DNA of 64,000 nucleotides from Crotophaga sulcirostris (taxonomy: Eukaryota; Chordata; Aves; Cuculiformes; Crotophagidae). The translations under genes were made by a program, and so were the position numbers. The DNA is taken from the NCBI GenBank assembly GCA_013397455.1, contig VYZB01000536.1:435671-499670 (forward strand), given 5' to 3'. The notes beneath the pieces are model-generated. The model saw only the letters and a program-made list of their open reading frames with translations. It ran no database searches and had not been told where the DNA came from. Below are positions 1-11,508 of the stretch, in pieces. Positions within the stretch are counted from its first letter, which is position 1; every line of letters begins with the position of its first letter.

Positions 1-53
1 AAAAGCATTCGCAATTCCGGCTTGCTCAAGTTATCCACATCAAACTCTCTTTT
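1..53 (-). CDS. CTTNBP2: CTTNBP2 coding exon 2, 5' part only (runs off window)
   Basis: On the minus strand a pyrimidine-rich tract ending in TTACAG (positions 54 to about 65) is followed by an open frame reading KREFDVDNLSKPELRML, with two bases of the next codon left at position 1. This is the conserved N-terminal segment that opens the cortactin-binding-protein-2 N-terminal coiled-coil domain. Human CTTNBP2, from memory, reads KKEFDVDTLSKSELRML here. The paralogue CTTNBP2NL starts at a related LSKPEL segment but lacks the REFDVD lead-in and the upstream MATEG exon. CTTNBP2 is a neuronal, dendritic-spine scaffold that binds cortactin and striatin/PP2A complexes and has ankyrin repeats further C-terminal; that is family knowledge and none of it is visible here. 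The phase-0 acceptor matches the phase-0 donor of exon 1 at 11446. The rest of the exon lies beyond the left edge. Confidence 0.93.
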
Positions 54-839
54 CTGTAAGGAAAAACACACCGATTAACACACTAACTGACTGCATTAGT
101 TACTGTAGATCTGAAAGACAGACATATCAGCATCCAATTATAGGTTCCACAAGCATATAACACTGTCAAAACAAGTGAGGTGCCTTTATTTGTAATATAT
201 AGACTCAAGATTAATAGCAAATAGCCCAATTCTTTTTATTTAAAGTAAAGAAATTAAAGGCCCTCCAGAATGACACTTCCAAATTCTACACTGCTGCAAG
301 TAATCAATTCTGCAAAGTCCTGTGAATGATAAGAGTGAAATGGTAAAGAAATTAACTTTGTGACTAACAGTTTCTACATGCAGCCTTGCAGAGCCCAAAA
401 CAATTCAGCAGACCTGAAACAGGATGAAGGCAAGAGAGGGTTAAAGAACCTAAACCACAGCACACCTAATCCAGCATAACCTGTGCCTCACTTGCAAACA
501 ATTACCAAGGCATCACAGTGTACTGGGTTGAATGTGAATTTTTTTGAAAGGTAACAGGGAAAAAGACATGAAATCTTATCTGTATGCTTTATTCACAGCC
601 CCCTTTGTTTGGCTGGAGCGTACTGTTCTAGTTTGACAAACAACAGCTCATACCAACAACTTCTCACTCCACAGCTATCAAGATAAGTGTAAATCTGACT
701 TACACTCCCAGTAAGAGAGGAAAATGAGTTTATATTGACAAATAAGATCACTGAGTACATGCATAAACACTGCATGCTAGGAATATCAGTATGGTTTTTG
801 CAAAACCAAATCCACCTCATGAACCTCTACGGTTCTCTA

Positions 840-1500
840 ACAATGACAGGAGACACGTGGGTAAAGGGGATCCACTGGACACTAATATATTTGGATTTTC
901 AAGAAGTTTTGGACAAGGTTCTACACCAAATATTATCACAAAACCTCCTATTCAATGATATTGGGTGAAAAGACACTTAATGGATAGGAAGCAAACACTA
1001 TTGGTAACAAACGCTTTTCAAGATGGAGACAACTAAGCAGTGGGGCACCTCTAGGACCAGTTTTATTCAACTTCTTCAACAATAAACTGAAAAAACGGAT
1101 AGATAAGTGGCATAGATATCTACCTCATGGGAGATGGCACATAATTCCTCACAAACAAAGTTAACATCTTTATTTTGCCACCATATAAAACCCTGGTAAA
1201 CCCACAGCTCAAGTACTGCCTAAAGTCCTCATCTGAAGGTATAAAACTGGCCAACTAAAAGGATGAATAGAGAAGGAGTAACTACTATATGAGGAAAGAC
1301 TACAAGGGTGGAAGTCCTGATTTTGGATGTGAGGTAGGAAGAATGCTATTAATATTTCCAAAATCACGAAGGTGTAGTAGATAAGACTATTACAGATCTC
1401 TTGTTCACCAATATATCCACAATGCTAACACAAGCAGACATGTAGTGAAATTAGAAGGGGATAATTTTAAGAAAGAGAAAACAATATTTACTCCTTCAGC
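840..1500 (+). mobile_element. Degenerate LINE relic (CR1/L2-type reverse transcriptase), antisense to CTTNBP2
   Basis: Translation around 885-950 gives IYLDFQEVLDKVLHQILSQN, matching the reverse-transcriptase pattern YLDFxKAFDxVxHxxLL of CR1/L2-group LINEs. About 100 bases on (1030-1083) the frame reads SSGAPLGPVLFNFFNN, corresponding to the SGVPQGSVLGPLLFNIFIND block with a few residues lost. Between the two, TTAATGGATAGGAAGCAAAC fits the usual linker. At about 1190-1500, CTCAAGTACTGC, TATGAGGAAAGACTAC and a TGAAATTAGAAG...TTTAAG stretch follow the order of the 3' part of CR1 ORF2. It is heavily mutated and has no complete ORF, so it is an old insertion. I cannot separate an ancient CR1 from an L2 by eye. 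Confidence 0.72.
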
Positions 1501-4500
1501 TGACAGCTTGATTTCCAATACCACAAGTGAAATACCAGAGTCCTTGCTATGATGTAGATGTGCCTCCTAGCAAAGCCCTGAGATGCAGTCACTCAGCTGT
1601 CTTCAGTATGAAGTAATCAGTTGCCAAATTAGCTGAAACGTGTATCTGGATATACTGTCTATTTTCCCTGAAGGAGCTTACCTTTGTTGCAGGAAAATCC
1701 AATAAAATTAAAGCAAGTATCATTTCTGCTCTCTCAAGGCAAGAGGAAGGCAAAACAGTTGTTCTTCCCTTAGGCTAGCAGGCCACAGTTCAAAACCACC
1801 CAAAAGCTATAACTGTATTAGATTTACTCTGTGTTCCATTTTTACTTTGTTGTTAAAACACACAGAGGTGCGCAAACGGTTAGTGAGAACTTTAGCCAGA
1901 ACTTTAGCTATTTGCCGTTGTCTCACATTGAACAGAGCTTCTTTGTTTATGTGAACAACCTGGACCAAAAAGAGGAGCAATGATTTTTATTAAGAGCAAC
2001 TGTGTTGGGGACTCAGCCATCCACTCTAATGTTTCTAGTCTGAACAATAGCTATCATCCACTTTTGCCGCCTGGATCAGCTACTCCTCTCATCCAAAAGA
2101 GACCTCTCACCCTCCAAGCCAATGGATCAGGAAAAATAACCGGTTTCTCTGAAGGCTTTTTCCCAACACATGTTACAGCAGCCTCTCACAGTACTCCTCA
2201 TAATTCTACACAGTGCTCACCAATCCATGGACATGTATAAAGTGAAAAGTTACTAAATGTATACAGTTCTTCATGTAGTGTAGCATCAGTCGACAAGATT
2301 TCACATTATGGGCTGCAGATTTCACTCTCAGCATTTCTAACTACTGAATTTAATTCAGTCAGATAGCAAGACCTGCTTACCCACCCTCCCTCTTCTATGA
2401 ACCACTTCATAATATCTATTAGCTCAAGGACAGCAATTAATTTATTCATATAACTTCCTTTATAATAGAGAAAAATCCTCTTCATATTTCAGATGGAAAT
2501 CTGATACAGAGATTTTTTTTTCAAACATAGAGAGCAAGTAGTATAAAACACAATATTCAGTAACAGTCTTTTAAGTCTCCATTCAGTGGTTTAATCACCA
2601 CATTACCTCCCTTTTCAAAAATATGCTTGCCTCCTCTGACAAAAAAAGCACCCAAGGTTTGATAGACAGTGACAAAGTTAAGAGGGGCATCCACAAAAGT
2701 ACAATACAAGAAACACAATCCTACTCTTTTCTCCAAGTCAGTAAATTCAGTTTGTCAGGAGATATAACATAGGGCAGCTCTTTGTCAAAAGACTGATTGT
2801 ACATCACAGTGAAACTTTTCATTTCTGCAGTCTTACACGAGACACAAACAAAAACATTCTTACATTCTTAACAAACCAGAGGCGTTCTTCAACATATGTG
2901 ATGCAGTGATGAGCTTTTTTAACTAAGCATCTGATCAAGCAATTAAAGTAAATTTTGCTTAAGTACAAACCCTGAACTAGAACATATGAAATGACAGCAA
3001 TAAGAAGCAATTAAAAGTTGTCTGTTTATTTATAGTTAGATATAAACACAAAAAATGTTAAAAGACACACAAATAAGATATACAACTTAGTTTATATATT
3101 TTTAATTTTAAAAACTTGAAGAGCTAGCTAAATCGCTTCGTATAAGAACAGTTCTAGTGTATAAGACTAAAAATCCACTTAGCTGAGTGTCCTGTCTCCT
3201 AAAGCAACCAATAATGGATGCTTTGAAATCAGTACCAGAGCAAGGCAAACACATAATGATGCTTCCCAGAAACACCCTCCCAGTATCCAGCAATTTTCAG
3301 CTTATGTACCTTCTGAGCCCAGAATTGTGTTTTTGCACATAGTAGCAAACTTGGGTGACATAGTTGTCATGAATTTCCCCCATTGCTTTTGAATGTCTAT
3401 TTAATTTTAGCATTCCCAACATTCCACAGCACAAGTACAAATTTTATAAAGACCCACCACCTTCATTGTCAGTCTGCCATCAGTTACTTTTATCTGATGC
3501 CTTTTGATGTATTAAGCAGAGAAAACATAATAAATTATTACCCACATTGTCCATGCTACACACTCTATCAGACAAGTCTACACACACATACAAAGAACAA
3601 ACAAAATTTCCCCAATTTGATGTCCAAAATCAACCAGAAAAGTCATACAAATAGATAAAAGTGAAAGAAAGAATTTAAGAGCTCTATAGGATGACAGAGA
3701 AAGCCATCATTTTTCAAGCCTTGTTTACGAATAATTTTATGCCCACTAAGGTTTTCTTATCATACCTTTATCTGACAAATTCCAAAATTGGAACACCACT
3801 TTTCCCCAGTATTTTAAGGGCATCTTAGATTTGTTCAGTATGGATAAGCAACCTTGAATCCCTTCACAAAAGGCAAGAGTGTGCATGGCAGTTGCTGAAG
3901 AAGCAACTGAATCAGAACTTATGGAGCTACAACGTAGCTTACCCTAACTGGTTGAAAATACATGGTTTAAAGATTTAATATATTCTCAAGTGTAGCTGTA
4001 AAAATATTTTTAAGATTTGAGTGGATTAAAGCATATAATGAAATAAAACTATCCTTCCTCTGCCATCTTCTGGGGATCAAGAAGTCAGTCACGGCAGGCT
4101 TGCCCAAAGTTCTTACTCAGATGGAGCACTGTTTGCCTAAATCATAGAGAAAATCATTGTTTAGATCTAGAAAAGTAATCTTCCAAACATTTTCCAGTGG
4201 AACAGTAAGTCTTAGGCCTCCAGAAAATAAAGATTGCATTAGTAGCTCATGGTTTATGTGTCATCTGGGGTTTAGCTACACCACCTCTGGTAGAGTGCCA
4301 AGCTGTAACAATTTAACCAACAGTTTAACAACTATGTAACCAAGCCATCCATTATATTGGTTTTATAACAGAGATACATGAATATGTTGCTCCAGGGTGA
4401 CATTTGGCACATACAACCAAAGCACAAGAGAATTTTTTTCTCTACCTCTTTCAGATTTTAAAATGTCTAGTTTATTTGATTCATAAGAATAAAGTACCTA

Positions 4501-7500
4501 AAAAAGACTACATCTTCAGTCCTCTATGTTTCTAAAACTCCACATGTTATTTTTCAGACTAGTTCTGTGAGGGGCATATGCTGCCTGGCAGCAAGTACCC
4601 CGACAATACAACACACAGCTAATTAGCTGAAACTCACTCAACCACCTGTGTATGCATCACAAAAAGAGTACAGGCAAAATGATAACCCACATTGCTAAAG
4701 ATTAAAAGCTCTATCATGAACCAGAAAGAATACAAAAGTATTTCTTCTGAACAAGAGAAGGATAACTTAGGACAGCAGTGATCAAAGTGGACTGGCATCT
4801 TCCCACCTCCCTCATCTTTGGAAAAGACGGAAAGAGGAGGAAATTGGAAGGTCATCAAGAGGCACAAGGACAGAAGGGGCTTTTTCCCACGTGCACTACT
4901 ATTTAGACCTGAGAAGATCAAAGTCTTTAGGGCTATATTTACCTCACACCTCAAATAAAATAGACAGACAGTGAGGGAATGGCAGTGCCGATAGTTTGGT
5001 TTTGCTGACCTAGCCCAGTTGATAGCATTGGCAACTTGAGGAACTAAGAGTGCTGTTCACTGTGTTCCTGCACAGATGTAACAAACTCTTGTCTCTTTCA
5101 GCAGAAGTCTTTGTAGGTAAAGCAAACAACAATTTCCAGAAATCAGCTACATAGCGTTTTTAAAGATGGAGTTGGGTAATAAGCCAGGACTTGGGAAAAA
5201 AAACCTGTCGAGCCTAATTGAGGGTTGAAGTGGAGAGATGAGGGGGAGGGGAGAAGTATAAACACAGTGTACAGGAAAACACATAGAGAAAAGCTGTCAA
5301 AAAAACCCAAGCGAAACCCACCAAAAAAACCCCAAACAGTCCTTTCAGAAGGGCAGAAAAAGGTACCTGTCTACATTTGTCACATATTTTATATTGAGTT
5401 CCATTAAATACACATAAGAATCCTTTTGAGAATTCACAAAGCAGACTTCCAAGATGAGGTTCTAAAAGTAGTAAGTAGCAGCAAACCTTTTTATGCTATA
5501 CAAATTAAACTTTTAATATCATGATGGTCTCATGTCTGTCAGACCCATGAAGCAAATGCACCAGGGAAACACAACCCCCAGGTCCAACTCATCTGACCAA
5601 TTATAAACATCTGTTTTTACTAATTCTATTTAGTTGCCCACACATAAGTATCTAGTGTGGTTGGAATTGTCCAGAGGAACAGAGATAGCTTTTGGGGACA
5701 GGTAGATATGGTACAGGTCTTAGAAGAATCATTCGTGACAACTGGACTAGTAGCAGGTAGCCAGTTGGGATACCCCAGAGTATCACATATGAACCACTAA
5801 AGGAAGTCCTCAAGACATGACTAAGATGCCTAAAGGCAGGTGTGAGCTATGTAAGCTTGGTACCTAATGTCCCTTTATTTTCAACAGAAAACTGATCAGC
5901 CCAGTCAAAACAGCCAATAAAGCTATTCAGGTACCACAAATATTTGCTCATGGCTGCACTGACTGAATTGGTCATATTTCCACTGACTGTAATAGGATAT
6001 TAAACACTGTGCACACATGTATACACCTAACTTAAGTGTCTTGAACCCCATCCATACCTCCAAGAGTCAGCTGCCAAAGTCACTTCACTCAAAAACAGAG
6101 ACATTCACAAACCTTTTTCTAAAACAGCTTACTCCTTCTAACCACTCACTTCACTTCACCAACTATAAAAGAAAGTTTCAAGACCTAGCTCAACATAAAT
6201 ATAGGTATGTGGTCAAATGAATCCTAACCCTTTCCTAATAAAGAAAACTCTGCAAACAGAGAGAGTATTAAAAGGAGTGGTTATAACATCCACACAGTAT
6301 TCATGAATACTTCAGGGAAAACCACAATTTATTGCTCTGGCTGCAGAAGTCTTTAGTTTGAAACAAGAGTAAGAATCTGTGAACCTGTGCTTATCCAGAA
6401 ATTATCTGATGCAAAAATACATGTCCACTTCCCACCCCTCCAAGGTGAACTTAAGAAGTAATATGTGACATATAGGGATGTTCTCGGCAACAGAAACAAA
6501 TATGAAGGTGGAGAAATATCTTTCAAGGAAAAGCAATGCTCCTCAACCAAGACTGAGTTTCTGGCTAAAGAGAATTTAATCTGATGTTAACATCCAGGAC
6601 TTATTCTAACACTTCATACAATCATATCTGCGTGACCATGAGGGGACCGTACGTGCATTTAATTAAGCCCATCCATGAGCTTAATAACTTCTTTTGGACG
6701 GTTCATCACATGAAATTACCTGTTTATTCTGCCCTCCTCTTCCTCAAGCACAGCTTCCTTGCTTTCTGGGTTTTTCAAAGGTTTTCTTTAAAAGGTATGA
6801 GGGAGGTTTTGTTTAGTCGCTGTGGGTTTTTTTGGCTTGAGCTAACTGCAAAACTTTTAACATTAACCAGCTTCAAAATTAACCATAAATATACCTCAAA
6901 ACTGGGAAGTTTATTTTGGAAACGAAAAACCAAACCCCCGACAACTTCAAAATTAGTAAGACACTGACCTTTACACATACCAAGATACTGTCATAGCTGT
7001 TAAAACCTGTTTGCAATCTATTAAGAGCCACAAAAGTACTTAGTCATTTTTTATTTCAGTGCAAGTTAGGTAACTAAGCCTTTTTTAATGGATCTAGGTC
7101 CGCAACCCTTCAATAACCATGTTTTAACTCTTTCTTTACAGGTAATTTTATTCAGAAAGTCACTTTCAGATAAGTCACTTCTAAGACAAATAGTATATGA
7201 TTAGATCCAGATATAGGTACCAATTCTTGAAGCTATTGTTACAAGTTTCCCAGAAGCTATCTTTAAGTCTTCCAGAATTTTGCATCTTGCTCTGACTCTA
7301 TGCTACAACAGAACCAAAAATCAATGCCCAAGAAAGTTTTAATTCATACACCACAGAAAAAGTACCTCTTCCTTAAGCCTACTTGACACCTTTCCATTTA
7401 CATATTCAAGGATTACACAGGTATTGTAAATCAACTGTTCCCTTCCCTGGGTAGGAGTAGGTGTAGAGGCAGATCTCAAACTGTTGTCTTCCCGAGCTCT

Positions 7501-10344
7501 TTCCTTCCTGTCCCAATTTCCATCTCTATTCCTATCTTGCTATATCACTTGCAGGCCAAAGCAATGCTTACACAAATGAAGTCAAGGCAGTTGGGAAAAC
7601 AATAGGACATAAGCATCCTACAGTTTGCACCTCCATGCCACTTTCACACACCCAGCTCATAGCATTGCTCCTCTGCACTTCACCTTTAATGACAGATAGC
7701 GATGAGTTCTGATTTGAAAGAGAAAGGAACATTTACAAAACGACTACATTCAACAGCTTTCTTTTCCCATCCCCCAGGGCCCTCACAACAAGGGATGAGA
7801 GGCTATGCTGCAGGTCCTGGAGTAGAAGGAACAGAAAAGGCAATGCAGTAGTTTGGGGTATGGAGAGGAGAAGAAGAAAGGAGGTTTGAAGTATATCACT
7901 GCAAGATGCATCGAGACCAATCTCTCATCACAGAGGAGTAGCAGGACTAAACCAGAGAACTGTGCTGTCTCTGCATCACACCTACATTTTGGAACACTAC
8001 AACAGATCGCAAATCTGACTAGATGAAAATAACTTCTCTGAACAATAACGTTACACTGAGAACTTGTATTCAGATGAGGACAGTGGCAGCTAAAGTCAGT
8101 TTGCAAGTGATCAGTTTTCAGGATGCAATACCCAATAAGAGGTACCGTCTTTGCTTTTCAAGGGTTATGGTCTTATTTTCTGCTACTTGCAATGCTTTTC
8201 AGATAAGAATCTTTACAGCTGATCTAAATCAGCCTGTATGACTGATCTGATGAAACCATTATTCAGCATTTCACTATATTGACCAGAATGGCAGCTCTAC
8301 CACAAGCATTCTTACATAGATAGTGAACATACCAAGCTAGGCATAAAATCCTACACAATACCACCATGAAGTGTCATGGAATTTCTCTCCATTTATTTAT
8401 TTTTTTTTTAAATACTGACAGTTTTTTTCAGAAGTGTAACTTCTTTGTACTGTTACTTGACCCACAGCAACCTAGACTGATTCTTCTGGGTACGCACACG
8501 TCATTCATCAAGGAAATTCTGGCTGATAAAGACAGCAACAAAATCTCTACTCACTTTAGAGGAGTCAAGATTCCTTTTTACCAATATCCTCTATATGTAC
8601 AGTGGGAGGTACTGCCTTTCAGAGAAAAATAAGGTTTATTCTTTTGATCACTGGTCAATCAAAATCAAGCCCAGAAATTTTACTGAATAATTTTAACAAA
8701 CTTCCTGCTTGATTTAAAAGGTTTTTATAGGCTTTGTTAAAGCTACACTGAAGCTATAAATGACAAGCCAGCCCTCTATGTGAAGCAGGCTGATGTTCAA
8801 TGTTTCAACAAAAAGACTGTCAAATTGGATTATTTCTTGCTGTTATATAATCATTATTGGTAGGCACTATGCAGATGGAAGTCATTCAGAGATGTTTTAA
8901 AATACACACATATGTTTCCTCTCAATTCTAGTCCAAATTGCACCAACACGATTTCACTGGCTTCAGTGCAATCAAGCTGTGCAGGTATGAAAAAGGACAA
9001 GAACCACTCCCTGCCATTTTTCCTTGTCATCCTTACCAGGATAAAAATACCAGTATTTTGTGGGAAAGAAGTGGAGGGCTTACCAAATGCTGTGCTCCAC
9101 CCCAGAAAACTCAGAATGCTGCTAAATGTAACACTCTATAGAACAGTCTAGGCTTTCTCAAATTCCCTGGTGAATGTAAAAATAAAAAATATGGAGGAAA
9201 GCACTTTTAATCCTTTTCTACAGTGCTTCTAAAAGCAGTAAAAAAGTCTTTCTTCTAGTGATATTACTGATAGCATACCAAGATGTAATAACAGCATTTA
9301 GTATCAAGAAACCCTACTGTACCATCCTGTGTTATACATCTCCTGTTTTCATGATAAAATTTACACACTAACATATTACTATCACAGATACAGTTCTTAC
9401 AGTTTTTACTGCACCATTTGTGCAATCAGGTTTCTGAGAATAAAAAAAAGAAAAAATCTTTTGTAAGTTGTAAGTTGAAGTTTAGTGTGACTTACAAGAC
9501 AGTCACCTGGATTTCTCCTGTCATCCTAAAATTAAGCAAGATGATCCAATTCATAATTCTGTATCTTGAGTTTAAAGGCAGAAAACAGGTTATTCATACT
9601 AACCCTTCAAAAGCAATATTGGCATGTTGTATAAATATATTTTTAAATCTTTCCATTGCATAGAGGAGCTCTTTTTACTTTCCTGTATGAGAGATTAAAT
9701 GAAATCAACAACACAATGTTTTTATTGGCAAGGAAAAAAAAGATGAAAAGGAATATTAGTTACTCAAGGCTAATTAAATAATTTAAAAAATACTCCGTTG
9801 CTGCTTAAGTACAACTATTACTTTCATTAGGGAGCAACACACAGATTACTTCCTAGCACCTCTTCAGTTTTAAAAAATATATTTTAAAATCAGTGGGCAG
9901 CGTTAGAGCTATTGCTCCTACCTTCCACACCAAATTGCATGAGTGACTTACACTGCACTGCCTAACATGACAGTGTTGGAGTGCTACTTGGTTATAAGCT
10001 ATTCTTGATTTTTTTAAACTGAGACTTAAGGCAGTAATAATATAAGCACGCTAAAGAATTTTGTATAAGTATTTTTCACTCAAAACTAGGGCTTTAAAGT
10101 ATTTAACATTCTGCTTTTATGAATTCTTACCTTCATAGTACTTTATGTCATGGTTATGTCATTGTTTTTAAGACAGTGACGTTACAAATATTCACTGTGT
10201 AAGGTTTAAGTTTTCTAAGCAAAGCTCAATTCCCACCACACTGCAGAAGTTAAAACACACAGGGAAGATTAAGTGCACAGTTGGAACAGGGTTTCAGATA
10301 AGAATTAGTGCCTGTTTGAAAGAAAACAAAATAGCAGTAACAAA
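1501..10344. other. Intron 1 interior, no gene recognised
   Basis: This is AT-rich intronic DNA with only short, unconvincing open frames on either strand. Visible items are a two-copy 12-bp direct repeat at 1886-1908, A-rich patches around 5280-5340 and T runs near 8400. I recognise no further transposon, RNA gene or coding exon here. Confidence 0.7.
1886..1908. repeat. Two-copy 12-bp tandem duplication
   Basis: AGAACTTTAGC occurs at 1886 and again at 1898, a period of 12 bases. It is probably a simple slippage duplication inside intron 1. Confidence 0.8.
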
Positions 10345-10854
10345 ACGCCGGCAGTCCCCCCAGTTTCACAGAAACTGCTGCCCCTCCCTTCGGGGCCCTC
10401 ACCCTCGGAACGGCCCCACGCCAAACGCGCACCACAGCGGTTCTCCTGCCCCGAGCCCCGCGCTCCCAGCCCGGCCCTGGGCCCCGCCACCCCGCTCCCG
10501 CGGCGCTGCTGACCCCGGCGGCGGAGCAGCCCCGGCAGAGGGGGCGCCGCGAGGGCTCTGCGGGCGCAGGGGCGAGGAGCCGGGGCTCTGCCAAGGGGTG
10601 ACCCCTGCTCCCCCGCCACGGCGTGGGGCCGGCGAGAGGAGCCCGCCGCTCGCCAGCCTCCCCTCGGCACCACGGCACCGCGTCCCTCCCCTCGCCAGGC
10701 GCCTCTCCCACCCGCAGCGGGGATGTGCCGGGAGTGGGGCTTCTGCTCGGCTTTTGGGGATCCCCGGGAGGGCGGAGATTCCACACAGCGGGCTGGGAGC
10801 GGAAAGGACGCTGCCCCAGCGCCGAAATCGCTACACGGGGAGGAAGGATGGCGA

Positions 10855-11003
10855 AAAGCCCAGGGAGGTGGCCGAGTCCCCAGCCCTGGCGACGTTCAAA
10901 AGAGGGGTGGGATGAGGTGCTCAGGGCTCTGGCTCAGTAGTGGACAGGTACGGTTGGACTCGATGATCCCAAAGGTCTTTTCCAAACAAGCGATTCTATG
11001 AAC
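10855..11003 (+). mobile_element. CR1 LINE 3'-end fragment inside the CpG island
   Basis: From GCCCAGGGAGGTGGCCGAGT through GTTCAAAAGA to CGGTTGGACTCGATGATCCC, AAAGGTCTTTTCC and the terminal GATTCTATGAA, this follows the CR1 3' UTR in order. It aligns by eye with the longer copy at 12329-12762. Only about 150 bases remain. It lies in intron 1, antisense to CTTNBP2. It is strikingly GC-rich and still carries the CpGs of the CR1 tail (ACGGTTGGACTCGATG), unlike the copy outside the island. Confidence 0.88.
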
Positions 11004-11131
11004 GCTCCTTGCTGGAAAACGGTTAAGGATCAGCATTTCCCCCTCCTCTGCCCAAGTCGGACAGGTCCCACAGCCCCTGTCACCCTCTCAGCCCGCCCGG
11101 AGGGACCGGGCGCTGCCGCCTCCGCCGCGGC

Positions 11132-11140
11132 GGCGGGAAA
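11132..11140 (+). promoter_or_regulatory. E2F-type motif in intron 1, CpG island
   Basis: GGCGGGAAA is the reverse of TTTCCCGCC and fits the E2F consensus TTTSSCGC. Such motifs are common in CpG islands, so this is only a candidate site. Confidence 0.4.
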
Positions 11141-11372
11141 AGCGTGAGGCGAGGGGCGGGGGGGGGCGAGGCCGGGGAGCGGAGCCCCCGCTCCGAGCCC
11201 CTCGCGGGAAGGAACAATGCGGGAGAGAACCCGCTGAAGGGAAGAGGGAGGCGGGCAGGGAGGGAGACCCCACACCTCTCCCTTCTCCCATGGGGCGGGA
11301 CGGAGCTCGGCTGCTGCGGGTCCCGATCCCCGTCCCGCCCCGGGGGAGAAGGAGGGCGGAGGGACGGAGGTA

Positions 11373-11387
11373 GGGGGGGGGGGGGGG
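11373..11387 (+). repeat. Uninterrupted 15-base G run
   Basis: A single run of 15 G follows GGAGGTA, with further G triplets on its left (GGAGGGCGGAGGGACGG). On the minus strand it is a C run about 60 bases into intron 1 from the donor. It could form a G-quadruplex on the coding-complement strand and is a likely sequencing-length error point. Confidence 0.85.
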
Positions 11388-11400
11388 CGCAGCTCTGCAA

Positions 11401-11410
11401 GCGCATCCGC
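11401..11410 (+). promoter_or_regulatory. NRF1-like motif, one mismatch
   Basis: GCGCATCCGC differs at one base from the NRF1 core GCGCATGCGC. It lies just inside intron 1. NRF1 sites are typical of CpG promoters, but the mismatch makes this weak. Confidence 0.3.
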
Positions 11411-11445
11411 GCGGGGAGCCCTGCTCGCCCCGACGAGCCCATTAC

Positions 11446-11508
11446 CGCGGCCGCCGAGTCCTCCCGTCCCTCGGCGCCTGGCTCGCCGCTCGCGCCCTCC
11501 GTCGCCAT
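11446..11508 (-). CDS. CTTNBP2: CTTNBP2 coding exon 1 (start codon to first donor)
   Basis: On the minus strand an ATG at 11508-11506, in the context GGGGAAGATGGCGACG, opens 21 codons that begin MATEGASGEP and end in alanines. A GTAATG splice donor follows directly (G at 11445). Human CTTNBP2, from memory, starts MATDGASCEP with an acidic, alanine-rich tail before KKEFDVD, so the start and the Ala-rich end both agree. The frame stays open upstream to a TGA at about 11664-11662, but no in-frame ATG lies between, so 11508 is the natural start. The frame also stays open into the intron, but the donor and the phase-0 fit with KREFDVD at 53 favour splicing here. The exon sits in the CpG island, so expression should come from a TATA-less CpG promoter. 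The extent of the 5' UTR cannot be read from sequence. Confidence 0.9.

Larger units (their letters stand above)
54..11445 (-). other. CTTNBP2: CTTNBP2 intron 1 (about 11.4 kb)
   Basis: The interval is bounded by the GTAATG donor at 11445 and the CAG acceptor at 54-56 on the minus strand. I checked both strands for exon-like open frames with splice sites and found none that resemble CTTNBP2 or another family. The first 1.1 kb on the donor side is CpG-island DNA with an embedded CR1 fragment; the rest is AT-rich. A relic of a LINE reverse transcriptase lies near the acceptor end at about 840-1500, antisense to the gene. Confidence 0.85.

Noticed and set aside
735..968. 77-codon frame that looks like a small protein
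   Set aside because: Its YLDFQ...DKVLHQIL segment is the reverse-transcriptase relic of the LINE at 840-1500, not a cellular gene.
10250..10915. Open frames of 159-199 codons on both strands in the intronic CpG lobe
   Set aside because: They are Pro/Arg/Ala/Gly-rich, overlap on both strands and run into the CR1 fragment. Low stop density in GC-rich DNA explains them.
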